A DNA stretch of 64,000 nucleotides from Parapedobacter sp964498395 (GCA_964498395.1 CAZCHE010000006.1:124001-188000), one strand, 5' to 3'. Counted from the stretch's first letter, positions 37,201-43,792 are shown. Numbers and translations are program-made. The notes: generated from the letters alone by a model not told the origin.

Positions 37201-37644
37201 TACCTCTGGAAAACCTGTTATATTTTGCCAATCATGTCCGTTGTTAGCGGCAAAAAGGCCCCTAAATGACAAACCGGTTTTGCCACTTATATCGATACCT
37301 GACCAGATAACATGTTGTACCTTATCGGCTGGATTATTCGCTCCAGTTCCAACCCGATCCGTATCCTCCCCAGCCCAGAAGTATTCGCCCTCGACATTCA
37401 GGTATTCCGTCGCAGTTTCAGGTAAAACAGGAGCTTGCAAATCGATATTACTGCCATTTGTCCTCAGGAAATAATACGTATACGGAGGGCCGCCACCACC
37501 TTGATTTAATGAAGATGTCCGTGTACCACTACTCGGGTTTGTTGCATGCTCAAAGGTATCCGACCAAAACTGGGTTTGTCCGAAACTCATGGTTGCGGTA
37601 ACCAATAGGAGGACGAGCGATAAAAAAATGCCTTTTGGTTTCAT
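31225..37644 (-). CDS. Giant T9SS-secreted surface protein with SprB and MBG repeats (module A)
   Basis: 2,139-residue predicted cell-surface adhesin. Order: signal peptide (MKPKGIFLSLVLLLVTATMS, cleavage near FGQ); a lectin/jelly-roll-like N-domain; an Ig-like domain near residue 270; five SprB-type repeats (TNVSCFGG...TATGLSAGTYTVTVTD) at ~335-720, the fifth lacking the Cys; cadherin-like and HYR-like domains at ~720-1445; six MBG-like repeats (SFVYDGTAKSL) at ~1445-1870; BIG2-like domains; and a gliding-type (type B) T9SS C-terminal domain beginning AVSPNGDGINDF and ending GYFVLRY. The ATG at 37644 starts the signal peptide; the frame extends to 37713 but adds an unlikely leader. It lies 73 bases after the formyltransferase gene and before a PorP, so it may belong to one long operon from 41005. 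Confidence 0.92.
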   Translation of the reverse strand: MKPKGIFLSLVLLLVTATMSFGQTQFWSDTFEHATNPSSGTRTSSLNQGGGGPPYTYYFLRTNGSNIDLQAPVLPETATEYLNVEGEYFWAGEDTDRVGTGANNPADKVQHVIWSGIDISGKTGLSFRGLFAANNGHDWQNITGFPEVYDFLEVEYRIDGGTWVRAGGFYADQSSGIAGRMREDTNGDRIGDGMLLSRTMQEVTWSIIGTGSTLDLRFRASADASGTQEFAIDNFRLFEVLCTPPTIDSHPIDQEVCAGDNATFSITVTGASAYQWQVNTGSGFVDISNGGVYSGVTTTTLTITEVTSAMDGYLYRCVAIEASCETPSNAAELIADLTATTSQTNVSCFGGNNGTATVTASGGAGGYTYSWNTSPVQTTATATGLSVGNYTVTITDANDCVITREFTITQPSPLAATVGGQTNVSCFGGTNGTATVSVTGGTGPGTYSYSWAPSGGTAATATGLSAGTYTVTVTDGNFCQTTQQFTITQPSALVASSGGQTNVSCFGGNDGSATVSVTGGTGSYSYSWAPSGGTDATATGLSAGDYTVTVTDANSCTTTQSFTITEPPVLVASAGFITNVSCFNGNDGEATVSVAGGTAPYSYSWDDLPEETAATASGLAVGTYTVTVTDDKGCEDTQTFTITQPSAIAITVNAITHVTTYGGNDGSATVSASGGTGPSYTYSWAPSGGTAATATGLSAGTYTVTVTDANNCSTTQDVEITEPQPPVITNLDGDEVSFTEGGPAVLLDEGGDATVSDSDSPDFDGGNLTVSIVANGIAAEDIVAIRNEGTGVGEIGVSEDEVRYGGTLIGTITGEGTNAADLVISFTSNATPAAAQALISNLTYSNSNTLNPSINPRTIRVTLNDGGGATSEPSDVTVTIVAINDAPHLTRSGPLTTFTEVLGDTPLPIAVDDGITVSDPDNETLAWATVSITANYYGNQDVLAFTNNNSSMGDVSGSFDEGTGVLALTSTSGTATLAQWQAALRSVNYSNTSKAPETVNRAITFVVHDGVDSSNMVMRQIEIIDVNDPPTIDAPTSIEVVENVATALTGISVDDPDAGANAVTATFSIPIDRGTLTAPISGDIAVTVVGSHTVVLEGPLADINNYIADGELQFTNALDDLDDVPLDMTINDNENTGSGPAQLANEQLTITVRSTVPRINRVYSPDADVLYGSGSLITIHVEFDREVIATEVGDGIRLLLATGVPGRFASYVSGSGEETLVFQYTVQPGDESTHLDYLNTGALELAIGSTIESSEAGVGADLTLPTPGTTASLSGSSQLIVDGIAPTALAKDITLELDADGVATLAAGDVNDGSSDNLTPEGDLVFTINQTDFDCSDIGPVEVTLTVTDEAGNEASATATVTVVDVTAPIVQTRNIIVALDVDGEATITSEMVDDGSDDACGIATLVLSKMAFNSEDLGINMVTFTATDHSGNESNATATVVVVAFEDDSFVYDGTAKSLSIAGELPSGVAVTYTGNGQTEAGIYTVTATVDGGDDFNDLVLTAELAITKASLADILTLDDDSFVYDGTAKSLAILGDLPDGAEVTYTDNGQTEVGSYTITATIDGGNNYLDLVLTAELEITKAQLVDIITFDDDSFVYDGTAKSLTISGDLPEGTEVTYTGNGRTEAGVYTVTATIDGGNNYENLMLTAELEITKASLTDVITLVDGSFVYDGAVKSLAISGDLPEGTEVTYAGNGQTDADSYTVTATIDGGNNYLDLVLTAELEITKAQLVDIITFDDQSFVYDGTAKSLTISGDLPDGTEVTYTGNGQTEVGVYTVTGTIDGGNNYEDLVLTATLEITAPPEISVTFPSSSFVYDGTHRSLSIVGELPEGVTVTYTNNGRVNVGVQTVTATIDGGNNHQDRVLTATLEITPATRTMDFPTLLEKTYGDADFSAGATASSGEPVTYISSDESVAEIVDGSVRITGAGTATITATVPDNGNYSNRPTTSQVLTVRKATQSITFEEVGDVSRDAGSIPLIVSVSSGLPVSLAIDDEQVATLDGNTLTILRLGTIRITATQAGDANHEAAESITITVRVVDPSENFPVRVHQAVSPNGDGINDFLMIEGIRDYPENRLTILNRNGTIVWEAAGYDNDRVAFRGIGTGQLRVAAGTYFYVLEVKDTTGGWFHKTGYFVLRY
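32030..33320 (-). repeat. Six MBG-like coding repeats, near-identical at DNA level
   Basis: Units of about 73 codons. Alternate units are most alike: bases from 32401 and from 32839 (438 bases, two units, apart) match almost perfectly for about 100 bases. This higher-order dimer pattern indicates recent duplication of a two-unit block, and makes the region prone to length change and misassembly. Confidence 0.8.
35480..36640 (-). repeat. Five SprB-type coding repeats
   Basis: Repeats of 75-80 codons, each with a Cys-containing NVSCFGG start (absent in the last unit), a YSYSW core and a TYTVTVTDxNxC end. SprB repeats occur in adhesins for gliding and attachment; here the DNA is diverged more than in the MBG block. 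Confidence 0.8.
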
Positions 37645-37717
37645 AAGGTTAATATTTTTAGTTGGTTGAGTACGTAATGGTTCAGTCATATCAATTGAAT
37701 TAAAAAATGGCAAGCTA

Positions 37718-38653
37718 TTAGGTGTCCATAACAGCTATAGGCGCAAGTCGCTTCTGTTTGGCATACGCCGTGGCAGAGAGGATACCATAGGCTCCCCCAA
37801 TGATGTGTACATGTATCACCTGCTGATCCAGACAGGCAATGGACAGATCACCATCAGGTGTCAATCCAAGCACTTGTCCCGGCACCGAAGTATGCGTTTC
37901 ATCGGCTAACGAAGCACTGATGAGTTTTACAGGCTCATTCATCAATAGGGCATCAGCCCCTTGGTTCCAAGGGTTGCAGGCACGGATGAGCGAAAGGATT
38001 TCGTCTGCAGGCATGTGTCGCCAACTGACAAATGTATCAGACGGTTCAGGGTATTCAAAGTAGTGTGCGCCACCGGATGGCTGAGCAACACTTGGAACAA
38101 GCGAGCCGAATTGCACCATATTCGCCATATTGAGCGCAGCCAAGGCTGTTCGTTCGCTTAGTCGTACAGCGAGTTGGCCGTACGTGTCCAGCGATTTTAC
38201 AGGAACCTTTTCCTGCATAATCAGTGGGCCTTCATCAAAGGATTCATCCATGAAATGAACGCTGACAGCCGTTGCCGTTTCCCCATACCGCAGCACCTCA
38301 AAAATGGGCATTGGGCCCCGGTAGGCGGGTAGTGGTCCCGGATGAAAATTGATAAACTTGTTGGGCATATCGGTCAGTATAGCCGCGGGAATGAGAAAAG
38401 GAAAAGAGATGCTGAACATATAATCCGCTTGTAGCGCCCTGATATACGAAGCCAATCCTTTCAGGCTCCCTTTATCCGGAAAAGATTGGAATGGTATTCC
38501 GCTCCGCTCCGATTCTTCTTCCAACGCCTCCACCACCGACTTTTCTCCTTTGCCAATCGCAATCCCACAAAGGAACTTCTCTACGCCCAGTTGTTGGAGC
38601 GCTGGTAAGGCAAATCGCCCACCGCATAAAACCGCTATTCTTTTTTGCTCCAT
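37718..38653 (-). CDS. Formyltransferase-family protein (Fmt-like N-terminal fold)
   Basis: 311-residue enzyme with a 10-formyl-tetrahydrofolate-dependent formyltransferase domain. The catalytic triad of the family is intact and correctly spaced: N102 and H104 in INFHPGPLPAYRGPMP, and D140 in ESFDEGPLI. The C-terminal ~100 residues resemble the Fmt C-terminal barrel (VSWRHMPADEILSLIRACNP, GQVLGL) only loosely. The usual tRNA gene fmt lies with def in most genomes; this copy is embedded between a binding protein and an adhesin, so it probably formylates something else, such as an amino sugar or a peptide (inference). The ATG at 38653 follows the previous stop by two bases (TAGCCATGG), showing tight coupling to the binding-protein gene. 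Confidence 0.85.
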   Translation of the reverse strand: MEQKRIAVLCGGRFALPALQQLGVEKFLCGIAIGKGEKSVVEALEEESERSGIPFQSFPDKGSLKGLASYIRALQADYMFSISFPFLIPAAILTDMPNKFINFHPGPLPAYRGPMPIFEVLRYGETATAVSVHFMDESFDEGPLIMQEKVPVKSLDTYGQLAVRLSERTALAALNMANMVQFGSLVPSVAQPSGGAHYFEYPEPSDTFVSWRHMPADEILSLIRACNPWNQGADALLMNEPVKLISASLADETHTSVPGQVLGLTPDGDLSIACLDQQVIHVHIIGGAYGILSATAYAKQKRLAPIAVMDT

Positions 38654-38655
38654 GG

Positions 38656-39813
38656 CTAGATGCACGTATAACTATTATACCAACCCGAAACCACATGGTC
38701 TGTCGGTGTGGCCGTGAATATCTCATAACTCGTCAACAGGTTATCTGTATCAACAGATGTGCCGATGCTTAGCGCACAGTGCCCAGTTCCATCATCGGTT
38801 ACGGAGGCCTCATACATCGGGGCCATGCTGTGCCGTGTCGAAGCGTGGACGGTTATGTTTCCCCTTGGGCTTTCAAACGATAAATCATCAAGAGCGAGTG
38901 AAATCTCTTGTATGTTATTTTTAGTTTCCTTACCGCGCTTCAAGAGATAAGCCGCAATATAGGCACCTTCCCAACCCAGTAACGAAAACAGGTTGGCAGC
39001 ACGGCCGGCTTGCTCCATTGCTGTTTTGAATTGTTCATTTTGTCCATTTTCGAACTTGGATGACCAGACGGCAACACCCTTCACTTCAGCTTCGGGGTAT
39101 TCAGCATCGGCCAGCATAGTTTCTTCCAGTGCAAATGGTGGCAAATAAACCGGAAGCCTTTGCCCTGCAAACAACTGCTTAAGTTGTTCAAAATACCATT
39201 GCACATAATCTCCACTAAAAATACTAAGTAACGCACTATCAGGGTGGGCATTCAGGTGCTGCCCCAGCGAATCCATGGAAAAATCATCGCTTCGATAACC
39301 TGTAGCGTGATTGAATCCAATGTTTCCTCCCGAGTTCGTGAACCCTTCTGTCAGGGCCATGGTTTGTAGGTACCCTCCGTCATAGTACCCGGTCACCATG
39401 CCACCCATCGTATATCCATCGCGGTGAGCAAGTTGTGCTGCCATATAGGAACCAAGGGAGTTATGCAAGGAATGGTAAAAAATATGAGGTGATTCCGGCC
39501 ATTCCTGAGGTACATTTGCTCCGGCGTCCAGCACGACCAGCAGTCGGTTAGCTGCTAAAAACAACGGCCGAAGTACCTGAGCCATCCGGTGGCCGATGTA
39601 GGCAAAAACGATGGTGGCATTTTCATGCATGACCAGTTGTTCTGCTGCTCTGTAGCACAGTTGTTTATCCGTACCAAACCCGATGTTCTCCGTGGCAATC
39701 CGTACATCATCCAGCCCAATAAACTTCAAAGAAGACCGGAACCCTTCAAACAAATCAAAACTCAATCCTGCGTAATACGTAGATCGAGGTAGCAGCATGC
39801 CAATTGTATTCAT
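38656..39813 (-). CDS. Type-1 periplasmic-binding-fold protein without a signal peptide
   Basis: 385-residue protein resembling branched-chain amino-acid/amide ABC substrate-binding proteins: N-terminal IGMLLPRSTYYAGLSFDLFE, later VMHENATIVFAYIGHRMAQVL, GGMVTGYYDGGYLQ, GVAVWSSKF and LLGWEGAYIAAYLL. It starts with MNTIGMLLPRS and has no hydrophobic export signal or lipobox, so it is probably cytosolic, as AmiC-type ligand sensors are. No ABC permease or ATPase genes lie nearby. It is coupled to the formyltransferase gene (two-base gap) and lies 52 bases after the second collar gene. Possible roles are a ligand sensor or carrier of the substrate to be modified; neither is proven. Confidence 0.78.
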   Translation of the reverse strand: MNTIGMLLPRSTYYAGLSFDLFEGFRSSLKFIGLDDVRIATENIGFGTDKQLCYRAAEQLVMHENATIVFAYIGHRMAQVLRPLFLAANRLLVVLDAGANVPQEWPESPHIFYHSLHNSLGSYMAAQLAHRDGYTMGGMVTGYYDGGYLQTMALTEGFTNSGGNIGFNHATGYRSDDFSMDSLGQHLNAHPDSALLSIFSGDYVQWYFEQLKQLFAGQRLPVYLPPFALEETMLADAEYPEAEVKGVAVWSSKFENGQNEQFKTAMEQAGRAANLFSLLGWEGAYIAAYLLKRGKETKNNIQEISLALDDLSFESPRGNITVHASTRHSMAPMYEASVTDDGTGHCALSIGTSVDTDNLLTSYEIFTATPTDHVVSGWYNSYTCI

Positions 39814-39865
39814 TGCTTATAAAAATCAAAAAAGGGAAATGCGTTAAACGCATTTCCCATATCCA

Positions 39866-40420
39866 TTAATTCCGGCTTGGAAAAATCCCTTCCACTGCAA
39901 TACAGTAATTCATGCACAGGTATGGATTCATTACCGTTACCGGCAAACCTCCCCCAACAGGGTCTGTACTTCCGCTTACCATAGCTCCGCCCGTGTAAAC
40001 ATTGGCTTTGGCTGTATCTCCATAGGACGCCGCCGTTGTTACAGCGGGGAAAGTACCATCTGGACTAGACTCAACAGCATTGTCTGTTGATGCCTGCAAT
40101 TGGACTTTCATAGCATTCAACGTATGTATATGGGCTGCAAGGTTACCTGTTGTCAGTGAAACGGTAGGAGAGCCTCCTTGCTGGCCAATCTGATAATAGG
40201 GAAGCCCCGGCCCTTGGCCTTGACCGACGGGAACACGCCCCTGCAAGTCCGGCAACCCAAATGTTGTTTGCCCGTTTCCCCCGTATTGGGTTCCCAGCAA
40301 CGCGAAAAGTGCCGTATTTTGGGCAATGGAGACGATCTGTCCCTGGCAAAACATGTGAGATACGGGGGCATAACTGAATCCAAACAGTTTTATTTCGCCG
40401 ATAAATGGTTCTGCTGACAT
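39866..40420 (-). CDS. Tail-collar-domain (Mdp-like) protein 1
   Basis: 184-residue protein with an N-terminal phage tail-collar domain: EPFIGEIKLFGFSYAPVSHM, FCQGQ, NTALFALLGTQYGGNGQTTF and GLPDLQGRVPVGQGQGPGLP. The end, NPYLCMNYCIAVEGIFPSRN, is the standard terminus of the microcystin-dependent-protein (MdpB) type. Such genes occur in tandem in many free-living bacteria, apart from prophages; function unknown. It has no signal peptide. The adjacent copy at 40451 is very similar and is separated by 30 bases. Confidence 0.88.
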   Translation of the reverse strand: MSAEPFIGEIKLFGFSYAPVSHMFCQGQIVSIAQNTALFALLGTQYGGNGQTTFGLPDLQGRVPVGQGQGPGLPYYQIGQQGGSPTVSLTTGNLAAHIHTLNAMKVQLQASTDNAVESSPDGTFPAVTTAASYGDTAKANVYTGGAMVSGSTDPVGGGLPVTVMNPYLCMNYCIAVEGIFPSRN

Positions 40421-40450
40421 AATTTCGGTGTTTGATGTTGTAAATACTGG

Positions 40451-41005
40451 TTAATTGCGGCTTGGGAAAATCCCCATGACAGCAATCGAATAATTAATGC
40501 ATAGGTATGGGTTCATCACATCGACGGGTACATTTGACCCCGCTATGTCCGTAGTTCCGCTCACGACAGCACCACCCGTATAGACGTTGGCTGTCGGTGT
40601 ATCCGAATAAGACGCAGCCGTCGTTACAGCTGGAAAAGTCGCATCCGGACTTGATTCTACAGCATTGTCAGTGGATGCTTGCTGTTGGACATGCACGCTG
40701 TGTAACGTATGGTTATGAGAAGGGATGTTACTCGTTAACAGAGTGACACTTGGTACCCCGGCCGTTTCGCCCATAACGTGTGCAGGCAATCCTGGCCCTT
40801 GCCCCTGACCAATCGCCATACGGCCCTGCAAATCAGGCAACGCAAATGTTACGGTTCCATTTCCCCCGTAGGTGGTACCCAATAGCGAGAAAAGGGCCGT
40901 GTTTTGACTAATAGGGAGTAATTGCCCCTGACATAAAGCATAGCCTTTAGGTGGGAAGTTAAACCCGAAAATTTTCACTTCACCGATAAATGGTTCTGTT
41001 GACAT
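40451..41005 (-). CDS. Tail-collar-domain (Mdp-like) protein 2
   Basis: 184-residue paralogue of the next gene with the same architecture: EPFIGEVKIFGFNFPPKGYA, LCQGQLLPISQNTALFSLLG, TTYGGNGTVTFALPDLQGRM and the terminus NPYLCINYSIAVMGIFPSRN. Both copies share an almost identical central segment (QASTDNAVESSP, TFPAVTTAASY, TANVYTGGA), so duplication looks recent. It is the first gene of a minus-strand run that continues through the binding-protein, formyltransferase, adhesin and PorP genes. No good TAnnTTTG promoter was found upstream. Confidence 0.88.
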   Translation of the reverse strand: MSTEPFIGEVKIFGFNFPPKGYALCQGQLLPISQNTALFSLLGTTYGGNGTVTFALPDLQGRMAIGQGQGPGLPAHVMGETAGVPSVTLLTSNIPSHNHTLHSVHVQQQASTDNAVESSPDATFPAVTTAASYSDTPTANVYTGGAVVSGTTDIAGSNVPVDVMNPYLCINYSIAVMGIFPSRN

Positions 41006-41476
41006 AATAATAGTTTTAAAATGGTAAATAAATAGTTAATTAGATTATAATATTCTTTATAGGTATTGCGTTCAAGCGTGTTCCCTTACGGTTTTATCCT
41101 GTAGGCCATCAACCATTTCTAGCCGATCCATGGCTTAACTTGGTTATTCAATACGGCCCACATTAGCTTCCATTTTGTTGAATAGAATGATGGTGACGGA
41201 ACAGGCTTATAAGTTATGTTTTCAGTAAGTAAATCTTTGCTAACTTAGTTTATTCACGTATCGGTAGTACCTTGGCCTAAGGTTAAGCAGCGCTAATCTA
41301 TGTAAAACTTTTTGTTTTCCGAAAAACCTGTGTATTTATGTTAGTCAATTACATTGTAAAAGTAGGTAAGTGAAAAATACCAGTCAATGGCTAATTAGCC
41401 AGTTTTGAAAATAATTTTATTTTTCCTAAAAAAGCTGTTAATTTGCTCTGCATCAGTATCATTAAACCTTTTATCT
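41006..41476. other. AT-rich divergent intergenic region between the collar genes and the beta-hydroxylase gene
   Basis: 471 bases without a convincing gene; the longest ATG ORFs are about 10-13 codons and look random. It must hold the promoters of both the leftward collar operon and the rightward beta-hydroxylase pair. It contains the 26-bp palindromic element at 41387-41412. A weak promoter-like pair lies near 41311 (TTTTTG) and 41332 (TATTTATG). No repeat ends or transposon remnants were seen. Confidence 0.6.
41387..41412 (+). repeat. 26-bp palindrome-containing element, copy 1
   Basis: It starts ATGGCTAATTAGCC and continues AGTTTTGAAAAT; bases 41389-41400 form the perfect palindrome GGCTAATTAGCC. 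An identical 26-bp copy lies at 61847-61872 in the same orientation. It is 65 bases before the beta-hydroxylase ATG. It may be an operator or a shared promoter part. Confidence 0.75.
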
Positions 41477-42148
41477 ATGATTTATTTTGCCCAAGTGCCA
41501 CTTATAACTCCAGATTCTATCGCTGCTGAGCTCGCTCAATATACCACTGAATGGCAGGCGCATTTTAATACTGCACATTACCGGGGGGAATGGACGGCGC
41601 TGGCTTTGCGCGCACCGGGAGGCAAGGATAGCGTCATTCCCGACTTGATGGGTGAGCAGCAGGCGTATGCTGACACGCCACACATGCAACACTTCCCGAG
41701 CGTCCGACAATTGGTACAATCGCTTGAATGCCCCGTCCTATCGGTGCGCTTTCTGAATTTAAAGGCAGGGGCAGTAATTAAGGCCCACCGCGACCATGAA
41801 CTGGCCTTTGAAAAAGGCGAAGCCAGGCTGCACTTTCCCATCCAGACCAACCCAGATGTCTCCTTTTATGTCGAAGACACCCGCGTGGACATGCAAGTTG
41901 GCACATGTTGGTACATCAACGCAAACCTCACCCATCGAGTAAGCAACAACGGTACGACCGATCGCGTCCATCTGGTGGTTGATTGCCTGGTAAATGATTG
42001 GTTGCGTCAGCTGTTTGACCGGGCGGATAAACAAACCAAGGATGAGGATGTCGATATCGCCCAACAAAAGCAGGTGATTGCAGCGTTGAGATTGCAAAAT
42101 ACACCCGTTGCCACGAAACTTGCGGACCAATTGGAGCAATCGTTATGA
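41477..42148 (+). CDS. Aspartyl/asparaginyl beta-hydroxylase-domain protein
   Basis: 223-residue Fe(II)/2-oxoglutarate-dependent oxygenase of the Asp/Asn beta-hydroxylase cupin type. The metal ligands are visible as H104-x-D106 in IKAHRDHELAFEKGEAR and H153 in NANLTHRVSNNG, with RVHLVVD supplying the 2-oxoglutarate-binding Arg region. It has no export signal from the ATG at 41477; an in-frame TTG at 41405 would add a hydrophobic leader coded by AT-rich DNA and is judged spurious. The stop overlaps the next start (ATGA), so it works with the HExxH gene. Family members hydroxylate Asp/Asn in proteins or peptides, or free amino acids; the target here is unknown. A 26-bp element shared with a remote small-peptide gene lies just upstream. 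Confidence 0.88.
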   Translation: MIYFAQVPLITPDSIAAELAQYTTEWQAHFNTAHYRGEWTALALRAPGGKDSVIPDLMGEQQAYADTPHMQHFPSVRQLVQSLECPVLSVRFLNLKAGAVIKAHRDHELAFEKGEARLHFPIQTNPDVSFYVEDTRVDMQVGTCWYINANLTHRVSNNGTTDRVHLVVDCLVNDWLRQLFDRADKQTKDEDVDIAQQKQVIAALRLQNTPVATKLADQLEQSL

Positions 42149-42615
42149 ACCAGCTTACCCTCAAAATAACCACCTTTTTAACAAGCATTGGGCTGGAGGT
42201 GCGGTTTGCTCCGGTACCATCCCAAACCTTTCTCCCCGGATTGAAAATCGACAGCGGCACACTCCTTATTGATGTTGACCAATTAGCCTACCCCGGCGAT
42301 ATACTGCATGAAGCCGGACACCTGGCTTGTATGCCTCCGGAGATTCGAAGAAACATGGATGATGACCTGGAGCCGGGCGACCTCCATAAGGGGGGCGAAT
42401 TGATGGCCATCGCATGGTCCTATGCCGCATGCCTGCACCTCGACATTGACCCTGCCGTGGTTTTTCACGAGCATGGATACAAGGGGGATAGCCAAACCAT
42501 GCTGGATAATTTTTCAAAAGGTTATTATATTGGTGTACCCATGCTGCAATGGAGCGGCATGACCAATGCCTATCCGACCATGCTGTCATGGACTTGCAAG
42601 GAAAGGCCTAGTTAA
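42145..42615 (+). CDS. Small HExxH-motif protein, putative minimal metallohydrolase
   Basis: 156-residue protein of unrecognised family. The zincin motif H55-E56-A-G-H59 occurs in GDILHEAGHLACMPP, and E85 in KGGELMAIAWSYAA is a possible third ligand. His108 and His110 (VFHEHGY) lie near the C-terminus. There is no signal peptide or membrane segment, so it should act in the cytosol. It is translationally coupled to the beta-hydroxylase (4-base overlap), which implies a joint pathway. It could be a peptidase or a non-peptidase metal enzyme; HExxH proteins are also found among peptide-modifying enzymes. Function not assigned. Confidence 0.75.
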   Translation: MNQLTLKITTFLTSIGLEVRFAPVPSQTFLPGLKIDSGTLLIDVDQLAYPGDILHEAGHLACMPPEIRRNMDDDLEPGDLHKGGELMAIAWSYAACLHLDIDPAVVFHEHGYKGDSQTMLDNFSKGYYIGVPMLQWSGMTNAYPTMLSWTCKERPS

Positions 42616-42767
42616 CATAGTTCTACAGATGTGGAGATGGGGTTGGGCGAAGAGAAAAGCGGCAAATAGTGATTTCATAACGTTATCTGATTAGCATTAA
42701 GTCAATATCACCGATTTCCTGTTTGGGTTTGGATTGGCCCCTCGCCGTGTACGTACAGCATTATTTT

Positions 42768-42806
42768 AGCGGAGCAATTCACCGCAATTTTGGTTGCTGC
42801 TCCGCT
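42768..42806. terminator. Inverted repeat between convergent genes
   Basis: AGCGGAGCA (42768-42776) and TGCTCCGCT (42798-42806) form a perfect 9-bp stem with a 21-base loop, placed between the end of the HExxH gene and the end of a PorP gene. No clear T-run follows on either strand, so termination strength is uncertain. Confidence 0.45.
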
Positions 42807-42827
42807 ATTCGAGAATATAATCTTAGT

Positions 42828-43718
42828 CTACAGCAGCCCCGCCGCTCCGCCAAATCGATAGGCTAGCCCGATCTCATGCGTAGTATTACCGATACGTCGA
42901 TTCATCGGCTCGTTTTTCGGGTTGAACTGATAGCTGTAACCCAGTCCGAAACCTGAGAAGTTGAACTGTGCCATACCTGCAAGGTCGCCATAGCTCCGTA
43001 CGTTCATCCCGACACCAAATACACGCTTGATAAAAAACAATGCTGAAACTTCAGCCTGCGGGCGCAGATTCTCCGCATAGGTTAACAACAACGAAGGACG
43101 GAAGTGAAAATCTGGGCCTATGGGGAATAAGGCACCAGCGATGAGATGGTATTGGTTGCGGAAGTTATAGCGGTTGTCGGAATCCAAACCCAGACTACCC
43201 AACATTAGCCGAGGGAGCGATAGCCCCACGTAGTAGCGTTCCGGGCGGTAAAGTACTACGCCGAATCCCAGCAATGCATCGGTCTCCGTGATGTCCTCGC
43301 GGAAAGCTGGGTCCTGCGGGTCTAGCTGCGAGAAGCGCCCGTTGTGGTAAGCGACCCCAGCGTTGAGCGACATCCCCACGTATTCCGATTCCGATATGCG
43401 GATGCCCTTGGCGAAGAACGCCGATGCCTCTGTCAGTCTCTCCACGGCCAGACTCTCATGGCGAACATTGATACCTGCCGTGGCACCGATGTTTTGGAAG
43501 CCCGTGTGGCCGCTACCCCAGAAAACCGTGGGGGCACCCTCCATGCCCACCCATTGCCTGCGTCCGATAACGGAAGTCTCGCCATCCGGAAGCAGCAAGC
43601 TTGCAGCAGGGTTCAGCACATTGCGCACCTGTCCATGCTGGGTGTGTGTGCTAGCTTGTTGGCCGCATACGGTTATCGCCGACAGTAGCAACGCGACAAA
43701 TGACAATATCGTTTTCAT
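42828..43718 (-). CDS. PorP/SprF-family type IX secretion membrane protein (module B)
   Basis: 296-residue paralogue of the protein at 30239, same length and about 85% identical by eye. It has a signal peptide (MKTILSFVALLLSAITVCGQ), then TQHGQVRNVLNPAAS, RRQWVGMEGAP and a beta-barrel ending LAYRFGG. It lies 74 bases after a second T9SS adhesin gene, repeating the adhesin-PorP order of module A. Each PorP probably serves the adhesin encoded before it. Confidence 0.92.
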   Translation of the reverse strand: MKTILSFVALLLSAITVCGQQASTHTQHGQVRNVLNPAASLLLPDGETSVIGRRQWVGMEGAPTVFWGSGHTGFQNIGATAGINVRHESLAVERLTEASAFFAKGIRISESEYVGMSLNAGVAYHNGRFSQLDPQDPAFREDITETDALLGFGVVLYRPERYYVGLSLPRLMLGSLGLDSDNRYNFRNQYHLIAGALFPIGPDFHFRPSLLLTYAENLRPQAEVSALFFIKRVFGVGMNVRSYGDLAGMAQFNFSGFGLGYSYQFNPKNEPMNRRIGNTTHEIGLAYRFGGAAGLL

Positions 43719-43792
43719 TCCTTTTGCTTTTCTTGTTTTTTTTCAATACCATTGTTCTTATACCTTCCAGACAAATCCCAAAACCATTAATA

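Noticed and set aside
39866..41005. Prophage or phage-tail-like injection system suggested by the collar-domain genes
   Set aside because: No capsid, portal, terminase, sheath, baseplate, lysis or integrase genes are present, and the Mdp-type terminus GIFPSRN is typical of stand-alone chromosomal copies.
41387..41398. Three-codon ORF Met-Ala-Asn-stop in both copies of the 26-bp element
   Set aside because: Too short to judge and explained by the palindrome itself.
41387..41412. Insertion-sequence end or MITE remnant
   Set aside because: Only one 26-bp block is shared, with no second end, target duplication or transposase nearby; a regulatory role is more economical, though not proven.
41405..41476. 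N-terminal hydrophobic extension (possible signal peptide) of the beta-hydroxylase from TTG 41405
   Set aside because: The extension is coded by AT-rich intergenic DNA directly after the palindromic element; the ATG at 41477 starts the recognisable domain and the enzyme needs cytosolic 2-oxoglutarate.
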